Origin: Rhodoblastus acidophilus
GTDB taxonomy: Bacteria > Pseudomonadota > Alphaproteobacteria > Rhizobiales > Beijerinckiaceae
Length of the DNA: 64,000 nt
Assembly (NCBI RefSeq): GCF_025961575.1
Contig: NZ_JAOQNX010000021.1
Span: forward strand, 1-64,000
Direction of reading: 5' to 3'
The notes beneath the pieces are model-generated. The model was not told the origin of the DNA, ran no database searches, and worked only from the letters and a program-made list of their open reading frames with translations. How positions within the stretch are numbered: the stretch's first letter is position 1; the number at the start of each line of letters is the position of its first letter. Made by a program: the position numbers and the translations under genes. This document shows positions 1 through 8,769 of this stretch, piece by piece.

Positions 1-119
1 GGGATTCCTCCCTCGCAATCACGAAGAAAGAATCGCATTGTTCAAGCCAGTTGGGAATCCCCCATTGAATCTGAAGCCGCCGAACGCGCTCTAATGAATT
101 GTTCTAGCTAAAATAAACT
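1..119. other. Window-edge stretch without a recognisable gene
   Basis: This short AT-richer stretch lies downstream of the leftward CorA-type gene. I see no start codon with a ribosome binding site and no coding pattern. It may hold the terminator of the corA-like gene, but no strong hairpin with a T-run is obvious. Confidence 0.4.
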
Positions 120-1082
120 CTAGAGCCATTTGGCGCGCTTGAACCGGATGTAGAGCGCGAGGCAGGTTGTCGCGATCACCGCGATGACGACGAAATAGCC
201 GTATTCCGTCTTCAGCTCCGGCATGTTCTGAAAATTCATGCCATAAATGCCGGCCACCGCCGTCGGCACCGCCAGGATCGCCGCCCAGGCGGCGAGCTGG
301 CGGGTGATCGCGCCGGTGCGCTGCTGCTCCAGCAGGTTGCTGAATTCGAACACCGAGGTCAGCACTTCGCGCAGATCGTCGACCATGGTTTGGACCCGGC
401 GCACATGGTCCAGGACATCGTTGAAATAGGGATGCGCGTCCACGTCGATGCAGGGCAGGTCGCTGCGTAAAAGTTTGGCGGCGACCTCGCGCATCGGGAC
501 GAGCACGCGCTGGAAGCGGATGAGTTCGCGGCGCAGCGAGAAAATGCGGGTGATCTCTTCCCGCCCCAAAAAATGGTCGACGGTGCTCTGCTCCATCGCC
601 AGCACTTCGTCCTCGATCGTTTCGATCAGCGGGAAATAGCCGTCGACGATGTAATCGAGGATGGCGTGGAGCACATAGTCGACGCCTTGCCTCAGCAGCG
701 TCGGCGCCGCCTCGAGCGCGTGACGCAGTTCGATGTGCGAGCGCGCCGATCCGCTGCGGACGCTGATGATGTGGTTGCGGCCGACGAACATCGCGGTTTC
801 GCCATAGGCGATCATATTGTCTTCCAGATGCGCCGTCATGGCGACGACGAACAATTGCTCGCCATAGATGTCGATCTTGGGCAACTGGCCCGCCTTCAGC
901 GCATCCTCGATCGCCAGGGGATGCAGATCGTAGGTCCGCTGGAGTTCGCGCATCTCCTCGTGGGTGGGATCGGCGAGGCCGATCCAGACAAAATCATCCT
1001 GCGCGCACGCCACCTTTTCGTCGATGGACACCTCGCGCACGCGCTGGCCGTCCCGGTAGAGATATGCGGCGACAATCGTCAT
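120..1082 (-). CDS. corA: CorA-family divalent cation transporter
   Basis: A 320-residue CorA-type magnesium/cobalt transport protein of the inner membrane. The N-terminal two thirds is the soluble cytoplasmic funnel. Near the C-terminus the signature Gly-Met-Asn (YGMN) ends a first membrane helix, a second helix follows (FVVIAVIATTCLALYI), and the protein ends with a basic tail, as usual in this family. I start it at the ATG at 1082, which is preceded by GAGG at good spacing and begins MTIVAAYLYRDG; an upstream in-frame start would add residues without similarity to the family. It is transcribed away from nifE, so the 180 bases between them hold both promoters. Whether it has any role in nitrogen fixation is unknown. 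Confidence 0.9.
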   Translation of the reverse strand: MTIVAAYLYRDGQRVREVSIDEKVACAQDDFVWIGLADPTHEEMRELQRTYDLHPLAIEDALKAGQLPKIDIYGEQLFVVAMTAHLEDNMIAYGETAMFVGRNHIISVRSGSARSHIELRHALEAAPTLLRQGVDYVLHAILDYIVDGYFPLIETIEDEVLAMEQSTVDHFLGREEITRIFSLRRELIRFQRVLVPMREVAAKLLRSDLPCIDVDAHPYFNDVLDHVRRVQTMVDDLREVLTSVFEFSNLLEQQRTGAITRQLAAWAAILAVPTAVAGIYGMNFQNMPELKTEYGYFVVIAVIATTCLALYIRFKRAKWL

Positions 1083-1174
1083 GACACCCCTCGCAAGAGT
1101 CGCGCTCGTGGGCGACTCCTGGTCGATCCTTAGCAGGTCTGGGCGCGCCGCGGTACGGGCTTGCCGGCCTGTTC

Positions 1175-1188
1175 GGCACGACACTTGC
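1175..1188 (+). promoter_or_regulatory. Sigma-54 (-24/-12) promoter of nifE operon
   Basis: The sequence CGGCACGACACTTGCT carries GG (1175-1176), ten bases, then GC (1187-1188), nearly identical to the sigma-54 consensus TGGCACG-N4-TTGC. It lies about 76 bases before the nifE ATG. I found no TGT-N10-ACA NifA site in the preceding 200 bases, so an activator site, if used, is further upstream inside the corA-like gene or is degenerate. Confidence 0.85.
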
Positions 1189-1264
1189 TGCCCTTCCCGT
1201 CAAAGAGTTTTGCGCGCGGCGGAAACACGACAAACCCGCTGTGCCGAACGCGACAGGAGGACTT

Positions 1265-2944
1265 ATGTCCCTTTCCTCAAAGATTCAGGACGTGTTCAAC
1301 GAGCCCGGCTGCGGCAAGAACGCCAACAAGTCGATGAAGGAGAAAAAGAAGGGCTGCACCAAGCAGTTGGTGCCCGGCGGCGCCGCCGGCGGCTGCGCCT
1401 TTGACGGCGCCAAGATCGCCTTGCAGCCTTTCGCCGATGTCGCCCATCTCGTCCATGGCCCGATCGCCTGCGAGGGCAATTCGTGGGACAATCGCGGTTC
1501 CGCCTCCTCCGGCCCGACGCTGTGGCGCACCTCGTTCACCACCGACATGAGCGAACAGGATGTCGTGTTCGGCGGCGAGAAGAAACTGTTCAAGGCCTGC
1601 AAGGAGATTTTTGAGAAATACGATCCGCCGGCGATTTTTGTCTATCAGACCTGCGTGCCCGCGATGATCGGCGACGACATCGGCGCGGTGTGCAAGGCGG
1701 CCTCGCAAAAGTTTGGCAAGCCGGTCATTCCGGTGAATGTGCCGGGCTTTGTCGGCTCCAAGAACCTGGGCGCCAAGCTCGCCGGTGAGGCTTTGCTCGA
1801 TTACGTCATCGGCACGGTCGAGCCCGAATACACCACCCCTTACGACATCAACATTATCGGCGAATTCAATCTCGCCGGCGAGTTCTGGCAGATCAAACCG
1901 ATCCTTGATGAACTCGGCATCCGCATCGTCTCCTGCATTTCCGGCGACGGCCGTTTCAACGAAGTCGCCTCCGCGCATCGCGCCCGCGCTTCGATGATGG
2001 TCTGCTCCAAGTCGATGATCAATGTCGCGCGGAAAATGGAGGAGCGTTGGGGAATCCCGTTCTTTGAAGGCTCGTTCTACGGCATTGAGGATTCCTCGGA
2101 TTCGCTGAAGGAGCTGGCGCGTCTGCTGATCGAGCGCGGCGCCGATCCCGAATTGATGGACCGCGTCAATGCGGTGTGCGAGCGCGAGGAAAAGCGCGCT
2201 TACGCCGCCATCGCCAAGCTGAAACCGCGGGTGCAGGGGAAAAAGGTTTTGTTGATCACCGGCGGCGTCAAGAGCTGGTCGGTGGTGGCGGCTTTGCTCG
2301 AAGCCGGCTTTGAAATGGTCGGCACGTCCGTGAAAAAATCGACGCGCGAGGACAAGGAGCGCATCAAGGAGATCATGGGCCAGGACGCCCATATGATCGA
2401 GGATATGAAGCCGCGCGACATGTACAAAATGCTGAGGGACGCGCGCGCCGACATCATGCTGTCCGGCGGACGCTCGCAATTCGTGGCGCTGAAGGCGACC
2501 ATGCCCTGGCTCGACATTAACCAGGAACGGCATCACTGCTACATGGGCTATGTCGGCATGGTGAACCTGGTCAAGGAGATCGACCGCACGCTCTCCAATC
2601 CGGTGTGGAAACAGGTGCGCAAGCCCGCGCCCTGGGCCAAGCCCGGCGAGAGCTGGCAGGAAAAGGCGCTGGCGCAAATTGCCGCCGAGCAGGCCGAGCT
2701 GGCCGCCGATCCCGTCAAGGCTGAGGAGACGCGGCGCGCCAAGCCGGTGTGCATGTGCAAGGGCGTGACGCTCGGCGCCATCGAGGACGCCATTCGCGAC
2801 GGCGCCGCCACCCCGGAAGCGGTGAAGGAGAAGACCGCGGCCTCGGGCGGCTGCGGCGCCTGCGCCGTGCGCATCCAGGAAATCCTGGATCAGGGCGCGA
2901 TTGTCGGACAGCCGACACAACAGATCAATGTCGCGGCGGAGTGA
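1265..2944 (+). CDS. nifE: NifE, FeMo-cofactor scaffold subunit with C-terminal BFD-like [2Fe-2S] domain
   Basis: NifE forms the NifEN scaffold on which the NifB-cofactor is converted to FeMo-co. Cluster-ligand cysteines are visible in GGCAFDGA, PIACEGNSW and YQTCVPA. The protein is 559 residues, longer than the roughly 470 of Azotobacter NifE, because of a C-terminal extension from about residue 490. This carries CMCKG and, 30-odd residues later, GGCGACA: a C-x-C...C-x2-C pattern typical of the BFD-like [2Fe-2S] domain. I recall longer NifE forms in other alphaproteobacteria. I chose the ATG at 1265 over the GTG at 1241 because AGGAGG (1255-1260) sits just before it. nifN follows after 4 bases. 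Confidence 0.97.
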   Translation: MSLSSKIQDVFNEPGCGKNANKSMKEKKKGCTKQLVPGGAAGGCAFDGAKIALQPFADVAHLVHGPIACEGNSWDNRGSASSGPTLWRTSFTTDMSEQDVVFGGEKKLFKACKEIFEKYDPPAIFVYQTCVPAMIGDDIGAVCKAASQKFGKPVIPVNVPGFVGSKNLGAKLAGEALLDYVIGTVEPEYTTPYDINIIGEFNLAGEFWQIKPILDELGIRIVSCISGDGRFNEVASAHRARASMMVCSKSMINVARKMEERWGIPFFEGSFYGIEDSSDSLKELARLLIERGADPELMDRVNAVCEREEKRAYAAIAKLKPRVQGKKVLLITGGVKSWSVVAALLEAGFEMVGTSVKKSTREDKERIKEIMGQDAHMIEDMKPRDMYKMLRDARADIMLSGGRSQFVALKATMPWLDINQERHHCYMGYVGMVNLVKEIDRTLSNPVWKQVRKPAPWAKPGESWQEKALAQIAAEQAELAADPVKAEETRRAKPVCMCKGVTLGAIEDAIRDGAATPEAVKEKTAASGGCGACAVRIQEILDQGAIVGQPTQQINVAAE

Positions 2945-2948
2945 GACA

Positions 2949-4340
2949 ATGGCCAAGATTTCGCACGCGAAAAAGAGCTGCGCCGTCAATCCGCTGAAGA
3001 TGAGCCAGCCGATTGGCGCGGCTCTGGCCTTCATGGGCTTGCGCGGCTGCATGCCGCTGCTGCACGGCTCGCAGGGCTGCACCTCGTTCGGGCTGGTGCT
3101 GTTCGTGCGGCATTTCAAGGAAGCCATTCCGATGCAGACCACCGCCATGTCGGAAGTGGCGACGGTGTTGGGCGGCTTTGAAAATGTCGAACAGGCGGTG
3201 CTCAACATCATCAGCCGCACCAAGCCTGAGGTGATCGGCATCGCCACCACCGGCGTCACCGAGACCAAGGGCGACGACCTCGGCGGTTTTATCAAACTGA
3301 TCCGGCAGCGGAATCCCGAACTGGAAAACTTTCCGCTGGTGCATGTCTCCACGCCCGATTTCGCCGGCGCCTTTCAGGACGGGTTCGAGAAGGCGGTGGT
3401 GCGTCTGGTCGAGGAGTTGGTGCGCAAGCCGGAGGGCGACGCGAAAAACATGAAGGCGGTGAATGTGCTGCCGGGCAGCCATCTCAGCCCCGGCGACATC
3501 GAGGAGCTGCGCACCATCATCGAGGATTTTGGCCTGACGCCGACCTTCCTGCCGGATATCGGCCAGTCGCTCGACGGTCATATCCCCGACGATTTCACCC
3601 CGACCACGATCGGCGGCGTCGGCGTCGATGAGGTCGCTGTCATGGGCGAGGCCGGCTGGACCCTTGCGGTCGGCGAGCACATGCGCGCGTCCGCGGAAGC
3701 GCTTCAGGCGAAGACGGGCGTCCCCTACCGGCTGTTCGAACGGCTGTGCGGGCTCGAGGCCAGCGATGAATTGATCGGCTTCCTGATGGAGATTTCGGGA
3801 CGCGAGGCGCCGGCCAAATATCGGCGGCAGCGCGGACAGCTGGTTGACGCCATGCTCGACGGTCATTTCCATCTTGGCGGACGCAAACTGGCGATCGGCG
3901 CCGAGCCCGATCTGCTGCACGACATCGGCTCGTTCCTGAGCGAGATGGGCGCGCGCATCGAGGCGGCGGTGACGACGACCTCTTCGCCGGTTCTGCAAAA
4001 GCTCGACACGGAAGAAGTCGTCATCGGCGATCTCGAGGATTTGGAGCGGCTGGCGGCGGAAAAGGACTGCGACCTGCTCGTCACCCATTCGCATGGGCGC
4101 CAGGCGGCGGAGCGTCTGAAAATTCCGTTCCATCGCATGGGCATTCCGATGTTCGATCGCATCGGCGCCGCGCATGAGGTTTCCGTTGGTTATCGCGGGA
4201 CGCGCGACCTGATTTTCAAGATCGCCAATCTCGTCATCGCCCATCGCGAGGCCAATACGCATGTCACGCCGGACACGTGGCGCAATCCTTGGGCCGCCGA
4301 TGAAAATGGCGCCGCGATTGCAACGTCCTTGTCACACTGA
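2949..4340 (+). CDS. nifN: NifN, FeMo-cofactor scaffold subunit
   Basis: The second subunit of the NifEN scaffold, related to NifK. The N-terminal region shows the conserved MPLLHGSQGC with HFKEAIPMQTTAMSE, where a cysteine ligates the shared [4Fe-4S] cluster, and the length of 463 residues is normal for NifN. The start at 2949 lies four bases after the nifE stop; the in-frame start at 2901 lies inside nifE and is unlikely. The pair is surely co-transcribed and probably translationally coupled. nifX follows after 21 bases. Confidence 0.96.
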   Translation: MAKISHAKKSCAVNPLKMSQPIGAALAFMGLRGCMPLLHGSQGCTSFGLVLFVRHFKEAIPMQTTAMSEVATVLGGFENVEQAVLNIISRTKPEVIGIATTGVTETKGDDLGGFIKLIRQRNPELENFPLVHVSTPDFAGAFQDGFEKAVVRLVEELVRKPEGDAKNMKAVNVLPGSHLSPGDIEELRTIIEDFGLTPTFLPDIGQSLDGHIPDDFTPTTIGGVGVDEVAVMGEAGWTLAVGEHMRASAEALQAKTGVPYRLFERLCGLEASDELIGFLMEISGREAPAKYRRQRGQLVDAMLDGHFHLGGRKLAIGAEPDLLHDIGSFLSEMGARIEAAVTTTSSPVLQKLDTEEVVIGDLEDLERLAAEKDCDLLVTHSHGRQAAERLKIPFHRMGIPMFDRIGAAHEVSVGYRGTRDLIFKIANLVIAHREANTHVTPDTWRNPWAADENGAAIATSLSH

Positions 4341-4361
4341 GACCCAGAGAAAGGGCGAGCC

Positions 4362-4757
4362 ATGAAAGTCGCGTTTGCTACACAAGACCTGAAAAGGGTG
4401 GACGCCCATTTCGGCTGGGCCAAGCAAATCTCGATCTATGAATTGGACGAGAACGGCTACAGTTTTGTCGAGACCGTCACCTTTTCCGGCGATCTTCAGG
4501 AGGACGGCAACGAGGACAAGCTCGCGCCGAAGATCGAGGCGATCAAGGACTGCGCCATTCTCTATGTGGCGGCCATCGGCGGCTCCGGCGCGGCGCGCGT
4601 CGTCGCCAACAACATTCATCCGATCAAGGTGCCTGAGCCCGAGGACATCGAGTCGCTGCTGAAGAAGCTGCAGGCGATGCTCAACGGCAATCCGCCGCCC
4701 TTCATCCGCAAGGCGATGGGCAAGGGCAAGGAACGCGTGTTCGATTTCGAGGATTGA
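4362..4757 (+). CDS. nifX: NifX, NifB-co/FeMo-co precursor carrier
   Basis: A 131-residue dinitrogenase iron-molybdenum cofactor-binding protein. NifX holds FeMo-co intermediates between NifB and NifEN. The sequence starts [20 protein letters not shown], the typical NifX/NifY fold start with the HFG motif, and length agrees with the family. It lies directly after nifN in the usual E-N-X order. The next gene starts three bases after its stop. Confidence 0.95.
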   Translation: MKVAFATQDLKRVDAHFGWAKQISIYELDENGYSFVETVTFSGDLQEDGNEDKLAPKIEAIKDCAILYVAAIGGSGAARVVANNIHPIKVPEPEDIESLLKKLQAMLNGNPPPFIRKAMGKGKERVFDFED

Positions 4758-4759
4758 GA

Positions 4760-5230
4760 ATGACTGAAGCCGCCGCACTCGACGACGACGCCCTGGTTGC
4801 GTCCAATCCCTTCCTCAAGACGCTCGCCAAGGTCTGGCGGGCGCAGGACGCCCACGGGACCTGGGAGCGCAAGAGCGACGCCAAGCTCTTGGGCGAGTAC
4901 ATCGTCACCAAGGAAGAGCGCAAGAAAATCCCGATCATCGCCGATCCCGATCCGGACACGATCTGGCGCCTCGAGCTTTTTTATAACGCCATCGGCCTGT
5001 CGATCGAGGCCGAGAGCAAGGTGATGATCACGCCGATGCTGAAGATGAGCCATGAAGGCTTTGGCCGCATGGTCCTGATTGGCGGGCGTCTGATCGTCGT
5101 CAACAAGCAACTGCGCGACATCCATCGCTTCGGCTTCGAATCCTACGCGAAGCTCGCCGAGGAAGGCGAGAAAATGGTCAAGGCCGGCGTCGAGATGATC
5201 GACAAATTCCCCGAAGCCGCCCGCTACTGA
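4760..5230 (+). CDS. NifX-associated nitrogen fixation protein (DUF269 family)
   Basis: A 156-residue protein of the DUF269 family, found immediately downstream of nifX in most proteobacterial nif clusters; its biochemical role is not established. Family features include [23 protein letters not shown], a phrase I associate with this family. I start at ATG 4760, since the alternative TTG at 4754 lies inside the nifX stop region. It overlaps nothing and is followed after 30 bases by the DUF683 gene, the conserved order. Confidence 0.92.
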   Translation: MTEAAALDDDALVASNPFLKTLAKVWRAQDAHGTWERKSDAKLLGEYIVTKEERKKIPIIADPDPDTIWRLELFYNAIGLSIEAESKVMITPMLKMSHEGFGRMVLIGGRLIVVNKQLRDIHRFGFESYAKLAEEGEKMVKAGVEMIDKFPEAARY

Positions 5231-5260
5231 AATAAGCCCGTCAGAGGCAGTGAGGAAAGC

Positions 5261-5464
5261 ATGAGCGACGTTGAAGCCTTGAAGGCGGAGATCAAAAAAC
5301 TCTCCGCTCGCGCCATGAACGCGAAAATGAACCTGCACGATCTCTCCGAAGAACTCCCCATCGGCTGGGAGACCATCATGGAGGTCGCGCAAAAAACCCA
5401 GGACGCCTTCGCCATTCTGGAGGCGAAGCGCGCCGAGCTGAAAGCGGCGGAAGCCGCGGCCTGA
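5261..5464 (+). CDS. DUF683 / CCE_0567-type small metalloprotein
   Basis: A 67-residue, almost entirely helical protein with the pattern expected of a helical hairpin: a helix ([19 protein letters not shown]), a turn at ELPIGWE, and a second helix rich in Ala, Lys and Glu. The DHDL-like [13 protein letters not shown] centre is the hallmark of the DUF683 family, members of which have been reported to bind metal through histidines. It is conserved between the DUF269 gene and fdxB in many nif operons. Function in fixation is unproven. Confidence 0.88.
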   Translation: MSDVEALKAEIKKLSARAMNAKMNLHDLSEELPIGWETIMEVAQKTQDAFAILEAKRAELKAAEAAA

Positions 5465-5511
5465 CAAGCGCGTTTAAGGCGAAGCTTGATCGGCCCGAGA
5501 GGAGAGAGAGT

Positions 5512-5799
5512 ATGGCGAGCACACGTGACGGCCGCGATTGGAAGCCGGAATACCTTGTTGCGATCGACCCCGCCAAATGCATCGGCTGCGGCCGTTGCTT
5601 CAAGGTGTGTGGACGCGACGTGATGACCCTCAAGGGCATCAACGACGAAGGCGAATACATTGACGATGACGATGAGGACGCCGACGAGATCGAGAAGAAG
5701 GTGATGGTGATGGCCGACGGCGGCGCCTGCATCGGCTGCGGCGCCTGCGCTCGCGTCTGCCCGTCCAACTGTCAAAAACATGAGGCGGTCGCCGCATGA
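5512..5799 (+). CDS. fdxB: FdxB, nif-specific ferredoxin III
   Basis: A 95-residue ferredoxin with two cysteine motifs: [12 protein letters not shown] in the N-terminal half and [15 protein letters not shown] near the C-terminus, consistent with two [4Fe-4S] clusters. Between them is an acidic stretch ([13 protein letters not shown]). The N-terminal [10 protein letters not shown] matches nif ferredoxin III. It probably supplies electrons for cofactor synthesis rather than directly to nitrogenase, which is inferred from the family's usual place beside nifENX and nifQ. A purine-rich ribosome binding site (GAGAGGAG) precedes it, and nifQ starts inside its stop codon. Confidence 0.94.
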   Translation: MASTRDGRDWKPEYLVAIDPAKCIGCGRCFKVCGRDVMTLKGINDEGEYIDDDDEDADEIEKKVMVMADGGACIGCGACARVCPSNCQKHEAVAA

Positions 5800-6407
5800 G
5801 CCCCGAACGGACCTATCGCTGGTTGATGGAGGCCGCTGCGCCCGAAATTGGCGACGGGTCCTTCGATGCGCATGTTTGCGCCTCCATTCTCGCGCTTGCG
5901 CTGGCGCAGGCGCGGGAAGACAATGTGGGTCTCGCCGCCACCAGCGGCCTCGACGCGGACGCTCTGCTGGCGCTGGGCGAGCGCTTGTTTCCGGGCGTCG
6001 CCGACGGGCTCGCGGCGTTGGCCGGCGCGGCGCCCGCGCCCTCCACGGAAGAAGACTCCGCGCGCGACCTGCTGCTGATGTATGGCAATGGCGACTACGC
6101 CTTTTTGCATCCGCTGGCGACCATGATCGCGCGGCGCTGCCAGGAGCCGCATCATCTCTGGCAGGATTTGGGGCTGCGCAATCGCGGTGAATTGTCCGAG
6201 CTGATGACGCGGCATTTCACCCGGCTGAAGCTCAAAAATTCGGCCGACATGAAGTGGAAGAAATTTATCTATCGCATGGTCTGCGCTTCAGAGGGTTTTT
6301 CTCTTTGCCCGGCGCCGGTGTGCAGCGATTGCGACGATTTCGCCTCGTGCTTCGGCTCGGAGGAGGGGATTTCGCGGCTCGCGCATTTTTTCGAGCAGCG
6401 GGCGTAA
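5796..6407 (+). CDS. nifQ: NifQ, molybdenum donor for FeMo-co
   Basis: A 203-residue NifQ. The C-terminal cysteine motif is [15 protein letters not shown], exactly the C-x4-C-x2-C-x5-C family signature for the Fe-S cluster that carries molybdenum to NifEN. The N-terminal part is less conserved, as usual. The ATG overlaps the fdxB stop by four bases (ATGA), so translation is coupled. It is the last gene of the nifE operon, facing the leftward gene ending at 6410. Confidence 0.94.
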   Translation: MSPERTYRWLMEAAAPEIGDGSFDAHVCASILALALAQAREDNVGLAATSGLDADALLALGERLFPGVADGLAALAGAAPAPSTEEDSARDLLLMYGNGDYAFLHPLATMIARRCQEPHHLWQDLGLRNRGELSELMTRHFTRLKLKNSADMKWKKFIYRMVCASEGFSLCPAPVCSDCDDFASCFGSEEGISRLAHFFEQRA

Positions 6408-6409
6408 AT

Positions 6410-6625
6410 TCAGCACGTCCCGCTCCAGCTCCAGGTTTTTGACACGCCCCATGGGAACAGCGGTCTGATCGTGGAGGCGCCGCATGCGCCTTCCGTTCGT
6501 GTGGTCGCGAGGAACGACCAGATCACCAGAGCCAGCGCCGCGCCCGAGAGCGCAAAATAAACGGCGCTGCGGAAAAACACCTTTTTGATCCGGGCTTTCT
6601 CGCCTACCGCAGGAGCCGGGCTCAT
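6410..6625 (-). CDS. Small hypothetical membrane protein
   Basis: A possible 71-residue protein with one clear membrane helix (VYFALSGAALALVIWSFLA) after a basic N-terminus. Its ATG overlaps the stop of the upstream 176-aa membrane protein gene by four bases (ATGA), the main reason to believe it. The C-terminal third is rich in Trp, Cys and Thr and does not look well conserved; the stop is only two bases from the nifQ stop on the other strand. Function unknown. Confidence 0.45.
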   Translation of the reverse strand: MSPAPAVGEKARIKKVFFRSAVYFALSGAALALVIWSFLATTRTEGACGASTIRPLFPWGVSKTWSWSGTC

Positions 6626-7152
6626 GGCCTTGCGCGGCGCTTCTTGAACAGCAGCGCATGAAAGAGGTCGGGGCCGATCGTCTCCGACAGCACGCGATAG
6701 GCGAAGAACGGGACCAGCGCGAAGAACATCATCAGGCTGACCATCAACAGGCCGAGCCAGCCGCCGCCGCCGAGGTCCTGGGTGATGTCGAACGCGCCGG
6801 TGTGGAAATAGGAGAGCAGCGCGTGCTCGAGGAAGTGCGACGCCACCAGCAGCAGCGTGAACAGAAAACTTTGCCAGGCGATCAGGGTGACCAGGCGGGC
6901 GCTGCGGAGCTGGCGGCCGAACTCGACCTGCTCGGCGATGAGGATGATCTTGCCGAACACAGCCGCATTGATCGCGGCGAAGCCATGCGAGACCGAGCCC
7001 ATGCCATCCTGGCGATGCGCAATGCCGACTGCGAGCGTGTAGAAGCCGAAGGCGATGTAAAGATAGAGAAATATCCAGAAGAAGCTTTTCATTTCCTTCC
7101 AGATCTTGGCTTTGAGCCCGCTCTCCCGATTCTCGTCGACGCTTGCGCTCAT
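6622..7152 (-). CDS. Hypothetical multi-pass membrane protein
   Basis: A 176-residue integral membrane protein with about four hydrophobic helices: FFWIFLYLYIAFGFYTLAVG, an INAAVFGKIILIAEQ segment, LVTLIAWQSFLFTLLLVASHF and LGLLMVSLMMFFALVPFFAY. The start at 7152 (MSASVDENRESG) is chosen because the longer in-frame extension runs into the neighbouring gene and is Arg/Pro-rich frame noise. I do not recognise the family with confidence. It is translationally coupled to the small gene downstream. Confidence 0.75.
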   Translation of the reverse strand: MSASVDENRESGLKAKIWKEMKSFFWIFLYLYIAFGFYTLAVGIAHRQDGMGSVSHGFAAINAAVFGKIILIAEQVEFGRQLRSARLVTLIAWQSFLFTLLLVASHFLEHALLSYFHTGAFDITQDLGGGGWLGLLMVSLMMFFALVPFFAYRVLSETIGPDLFHALLFKKRRARP

Positions 7153-7195
7153 GTCGGCCGATCTCCCCCGCGCATGCAAGTTCGCGCCTTTAGAG

Positions 7196-8260
7196 TTACC
7201 TGACCTTGCGGTCGAAGGCCACACAGGATTGCGCGACCTCGGCGAGATCGGCCGCGAGCGCATCGACCTGCGCGGGATCGGCGTCCCAGGCGAACATGAA
7301 GCGCGCGGCGCCGCCGATGAATGTGTAGAAACGCCAGCCTTTTTGCCGCAAGGCGTCGAGCACGGTTTCGGGCGCGTTGAGGAACACGGCGTTGGCCTCG
7401 ACCGGAAAGGCCAGGGATACGCCGGGCAGGTCTCGGACTTTGTCGGCAAGCCTACGGGCGCAAAAATTCGCGTGGCGGGCGTTGCGCAGCCAGGCGCCGC
7501 TGGCGAGCAGGCCGAACCAGGGGGCGGCGAGATACCGCATTTTCGAGGCGAGCTGGCCCGCCTGCTTGCAGCGATATTCAAAATCCTTGGCCAGCGCCTT
7601 GTCGAAGAAAATGACGGCTTCGCCGAGGCCGAGGCCGTTCTTGGCGCCGCCGAAACACAGCACGTCGACGCCCGCCCGCCAGGTGATGTCGGCGGGCGCG
7701 CAGTTCAGCGCCGCGCAGGCGTTGGCGAACCGCGCGCCGTCCATGTGCAGTTTCAGGTCGAGTTCGCGACAGACGAAGGAAATGGCGCGCACCTGCTCGA
7801 CGGAATAGACCAGCCCCGTCTCGGTCGCCTGGGTGATCGAGGCGGCGCTCGGCTTGGGAAAATGGATGTCGCTGCGGCTGGTGGCGAGCGCGCGCAAACT
7901 TTCGGGCGTGAGCCGGCCGTCTGCGCTTGGAGCGGTCAAGAGTTTGGCGCCGTTGGAAAAGAATTCGGGCGCGCCGCATTCGTCGGTTTCGACATGGGCG
8001 GCGGACGAGCAGATCACGCTGTGAAAGCTTTGGCACACCGAGGACAAAGCGAGGGAGTTGGCGGCGGTGCCGTTGAAGACGAAAAAAACTTCGCATTCGG
8101 CCTCGAACAGGTCGCGGAACGCGTCCGCGGCCTTTTTCGTCCAGAGATCCTCGCCATAGGCGGGCGCCGAACCTGCGTTGGCTTTGGCCATGGCGGCCCA
8201 GGCTTCGGGGCAGATGCCGGCGTAATTGTCGCTGGCGAATTGCTGGGGTCTTTCAGTCAT
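7196..8260 (-). CDS. ltaE: Low-specificity L-threonine aldolase
   Basis: A 354-residue PLP-dependent enzyme of the threonine aldolase/beta-eliminating lyase family, cleaving L-(allo-)threonine to glycine and acetaldehyde. The N-terminal SDNYAGICPEAW and APAYGEDLWTKKA, the His motif SSAAHVETDECGAPEFF, the aspartate in LHMDGARFANA and the PLP lysine region FGGAKNGLGLGEA are all family landmarks. It starts at an ATG behind GGGG. A 104-aa hypothetical gene lies 55 bases upstream on the same strand, so the two may form an operon. A link to nitrogen fixation is not evident. Confidence 0.9.
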   Translation of the reverse strand: MTERPQQFASDNYAGICPEAWAAMAKANAGSAPAYGEDLWTKKAADAFRDLFEAECEVFFVFNGTAANSLALSSVCQSFHSVICSSAAHVETDECGAPEFFSNGAKLLTAPSADGRLTPESLRALATSRSDIHFPKPSAASITQATETGLVYSVEQVRAISFVCRELDLKLHMDGARFANACAALNCAPADITWRAGVDVLCFGGAKNGLGLGEAVIFFDKALAKDFEYRCKQAGQLASKMRYLAAPWFGLLASGAWLRNARHANFCARRLADKVRDLPGVSLAFPVEANAVFLNAPETVLDALRQKGWRFYTFIGGAARFMFAWDADPAQVDALAADLAEVAQSCVAFDRKVR

Positions 8261-8315
8261 GGACCCCAGTTTACGGCAGTTTGGCGAAACGACCAGCCCG
8301 CCGGCGCCGCGCCCG

Positions 8316-8630
8316 TCAATCCAGGCCGGGGTCTTTCGCGCGCTTCCACATCAGGCGGCGAAACCGCTCCTCGATCAGTTTGGGGTCGGTGAGATGCCTG
8401 GTCTCGGCGTCATCCAGCGCCTTTTGCGCGATTTCGGCCTCGGCGGCGTTGAGCGGGACACGACCCGCCATGAAAACCGCGTCGGGCGCGACTTCGAGGA
8501 TTTTGGCGCGATTGGGATGTTCGGCGACCGGGATGAGGTCGCGCGCCTCCAGCTTGCCGCCCAGGGTCAGGCCCTGGTCGAACACTTCCAGCTTGCGGCC
8601 GTCGAGCGTGGTTTTGACGAGAACCGGCAT
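8316..8630 (-). CDS. Hypothetical protein, 104 aa
   Basis: A soluble protein I do not recognise. It starts MPVLVKTTLDGRKLEVFDQG behind an AGGAGG ribosome binding site and is predicted alpha/beta, with an acidic-basic C-terminal helix (IEERFRRLMWKRAKD). No cysteines, no signal peptide and no membrane segment. It precedes the threonine aldolase gene by 55 bases on the same strand. The longer in-frame start 12 residues upstream lacks a ribosome binding site. Confidence 0.65.
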   Translation of the reverse strand: MPVLVKTTLDGRKLEVFDQGLTLGGKLEARDLIPVAEHPNRAKILEVAPDAVFMAGRVPLNAAEAEIAQKALDDAETRHLTDPKLIEERFRRLMWKRAKDPGLD

Positions 8631-8679
8631 GGTCCCTCCTGATGTCATCAAGGCATAAATTTTCAAGACTCATGCCATG

Positions 8680-8707
8680 CTGGACCCTGATGCGCATCAG
8701 GGTCCAG
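8680..8707. repeat. Perfect 14-bp inverted repeat (hairpin)
   Basis: Positions 8680-8693 and 8694-8707 are perfect reverse complements (arms CTGGACCCTGATGC / GCATCAGGGTCCAG), followed on the plus strand by CTTTTCT. No loop bases separate the arms, so it is a cruciform-type palindrome. It lies between the divergent 104-aa gene and the Rieske gene, so it is unlikely to be a terminator of either; operator or repeat remnant are alternatives. Confidence 0.6.
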
Positions 8708-8720
8708 CTTTTCTGTTGGC

Positions 8721-8766
8721 GCATGATCTTGTCCAAAAACCGGCTCCCAATTTTTTGGGATCATGC
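8721..8766. repeat. Palindromic intergenic repeat element
   Basis: Ends GCATGATC (8721-8728) and GATCATGC (8759-8766) are inverted, with AAAACCGGCTCCCA and TTTTTTGGGATC inside. This layout resembles a dispersed palindromic element common between genes of Hyphomicrobiales. A second element of similar internal design lies at 21377-21425. Confidence 0.6.
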
Positions 8767-8769
8767 TTT

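Noticed and set aside
1277-3352. Long open frame on the minus strand opposite nifE/nifN
   Set aside because: It mirrors two clear nif genes on the other strand, is Arg/His/Gly-rich and shows no domain. High GC makes such long antisense frames common.
8680-8707. Terminator for the 104-aa gene or the Rieske gene
   Set aside because: Both genes read away from it, so it is upstream of each; kept only as a palindrome.
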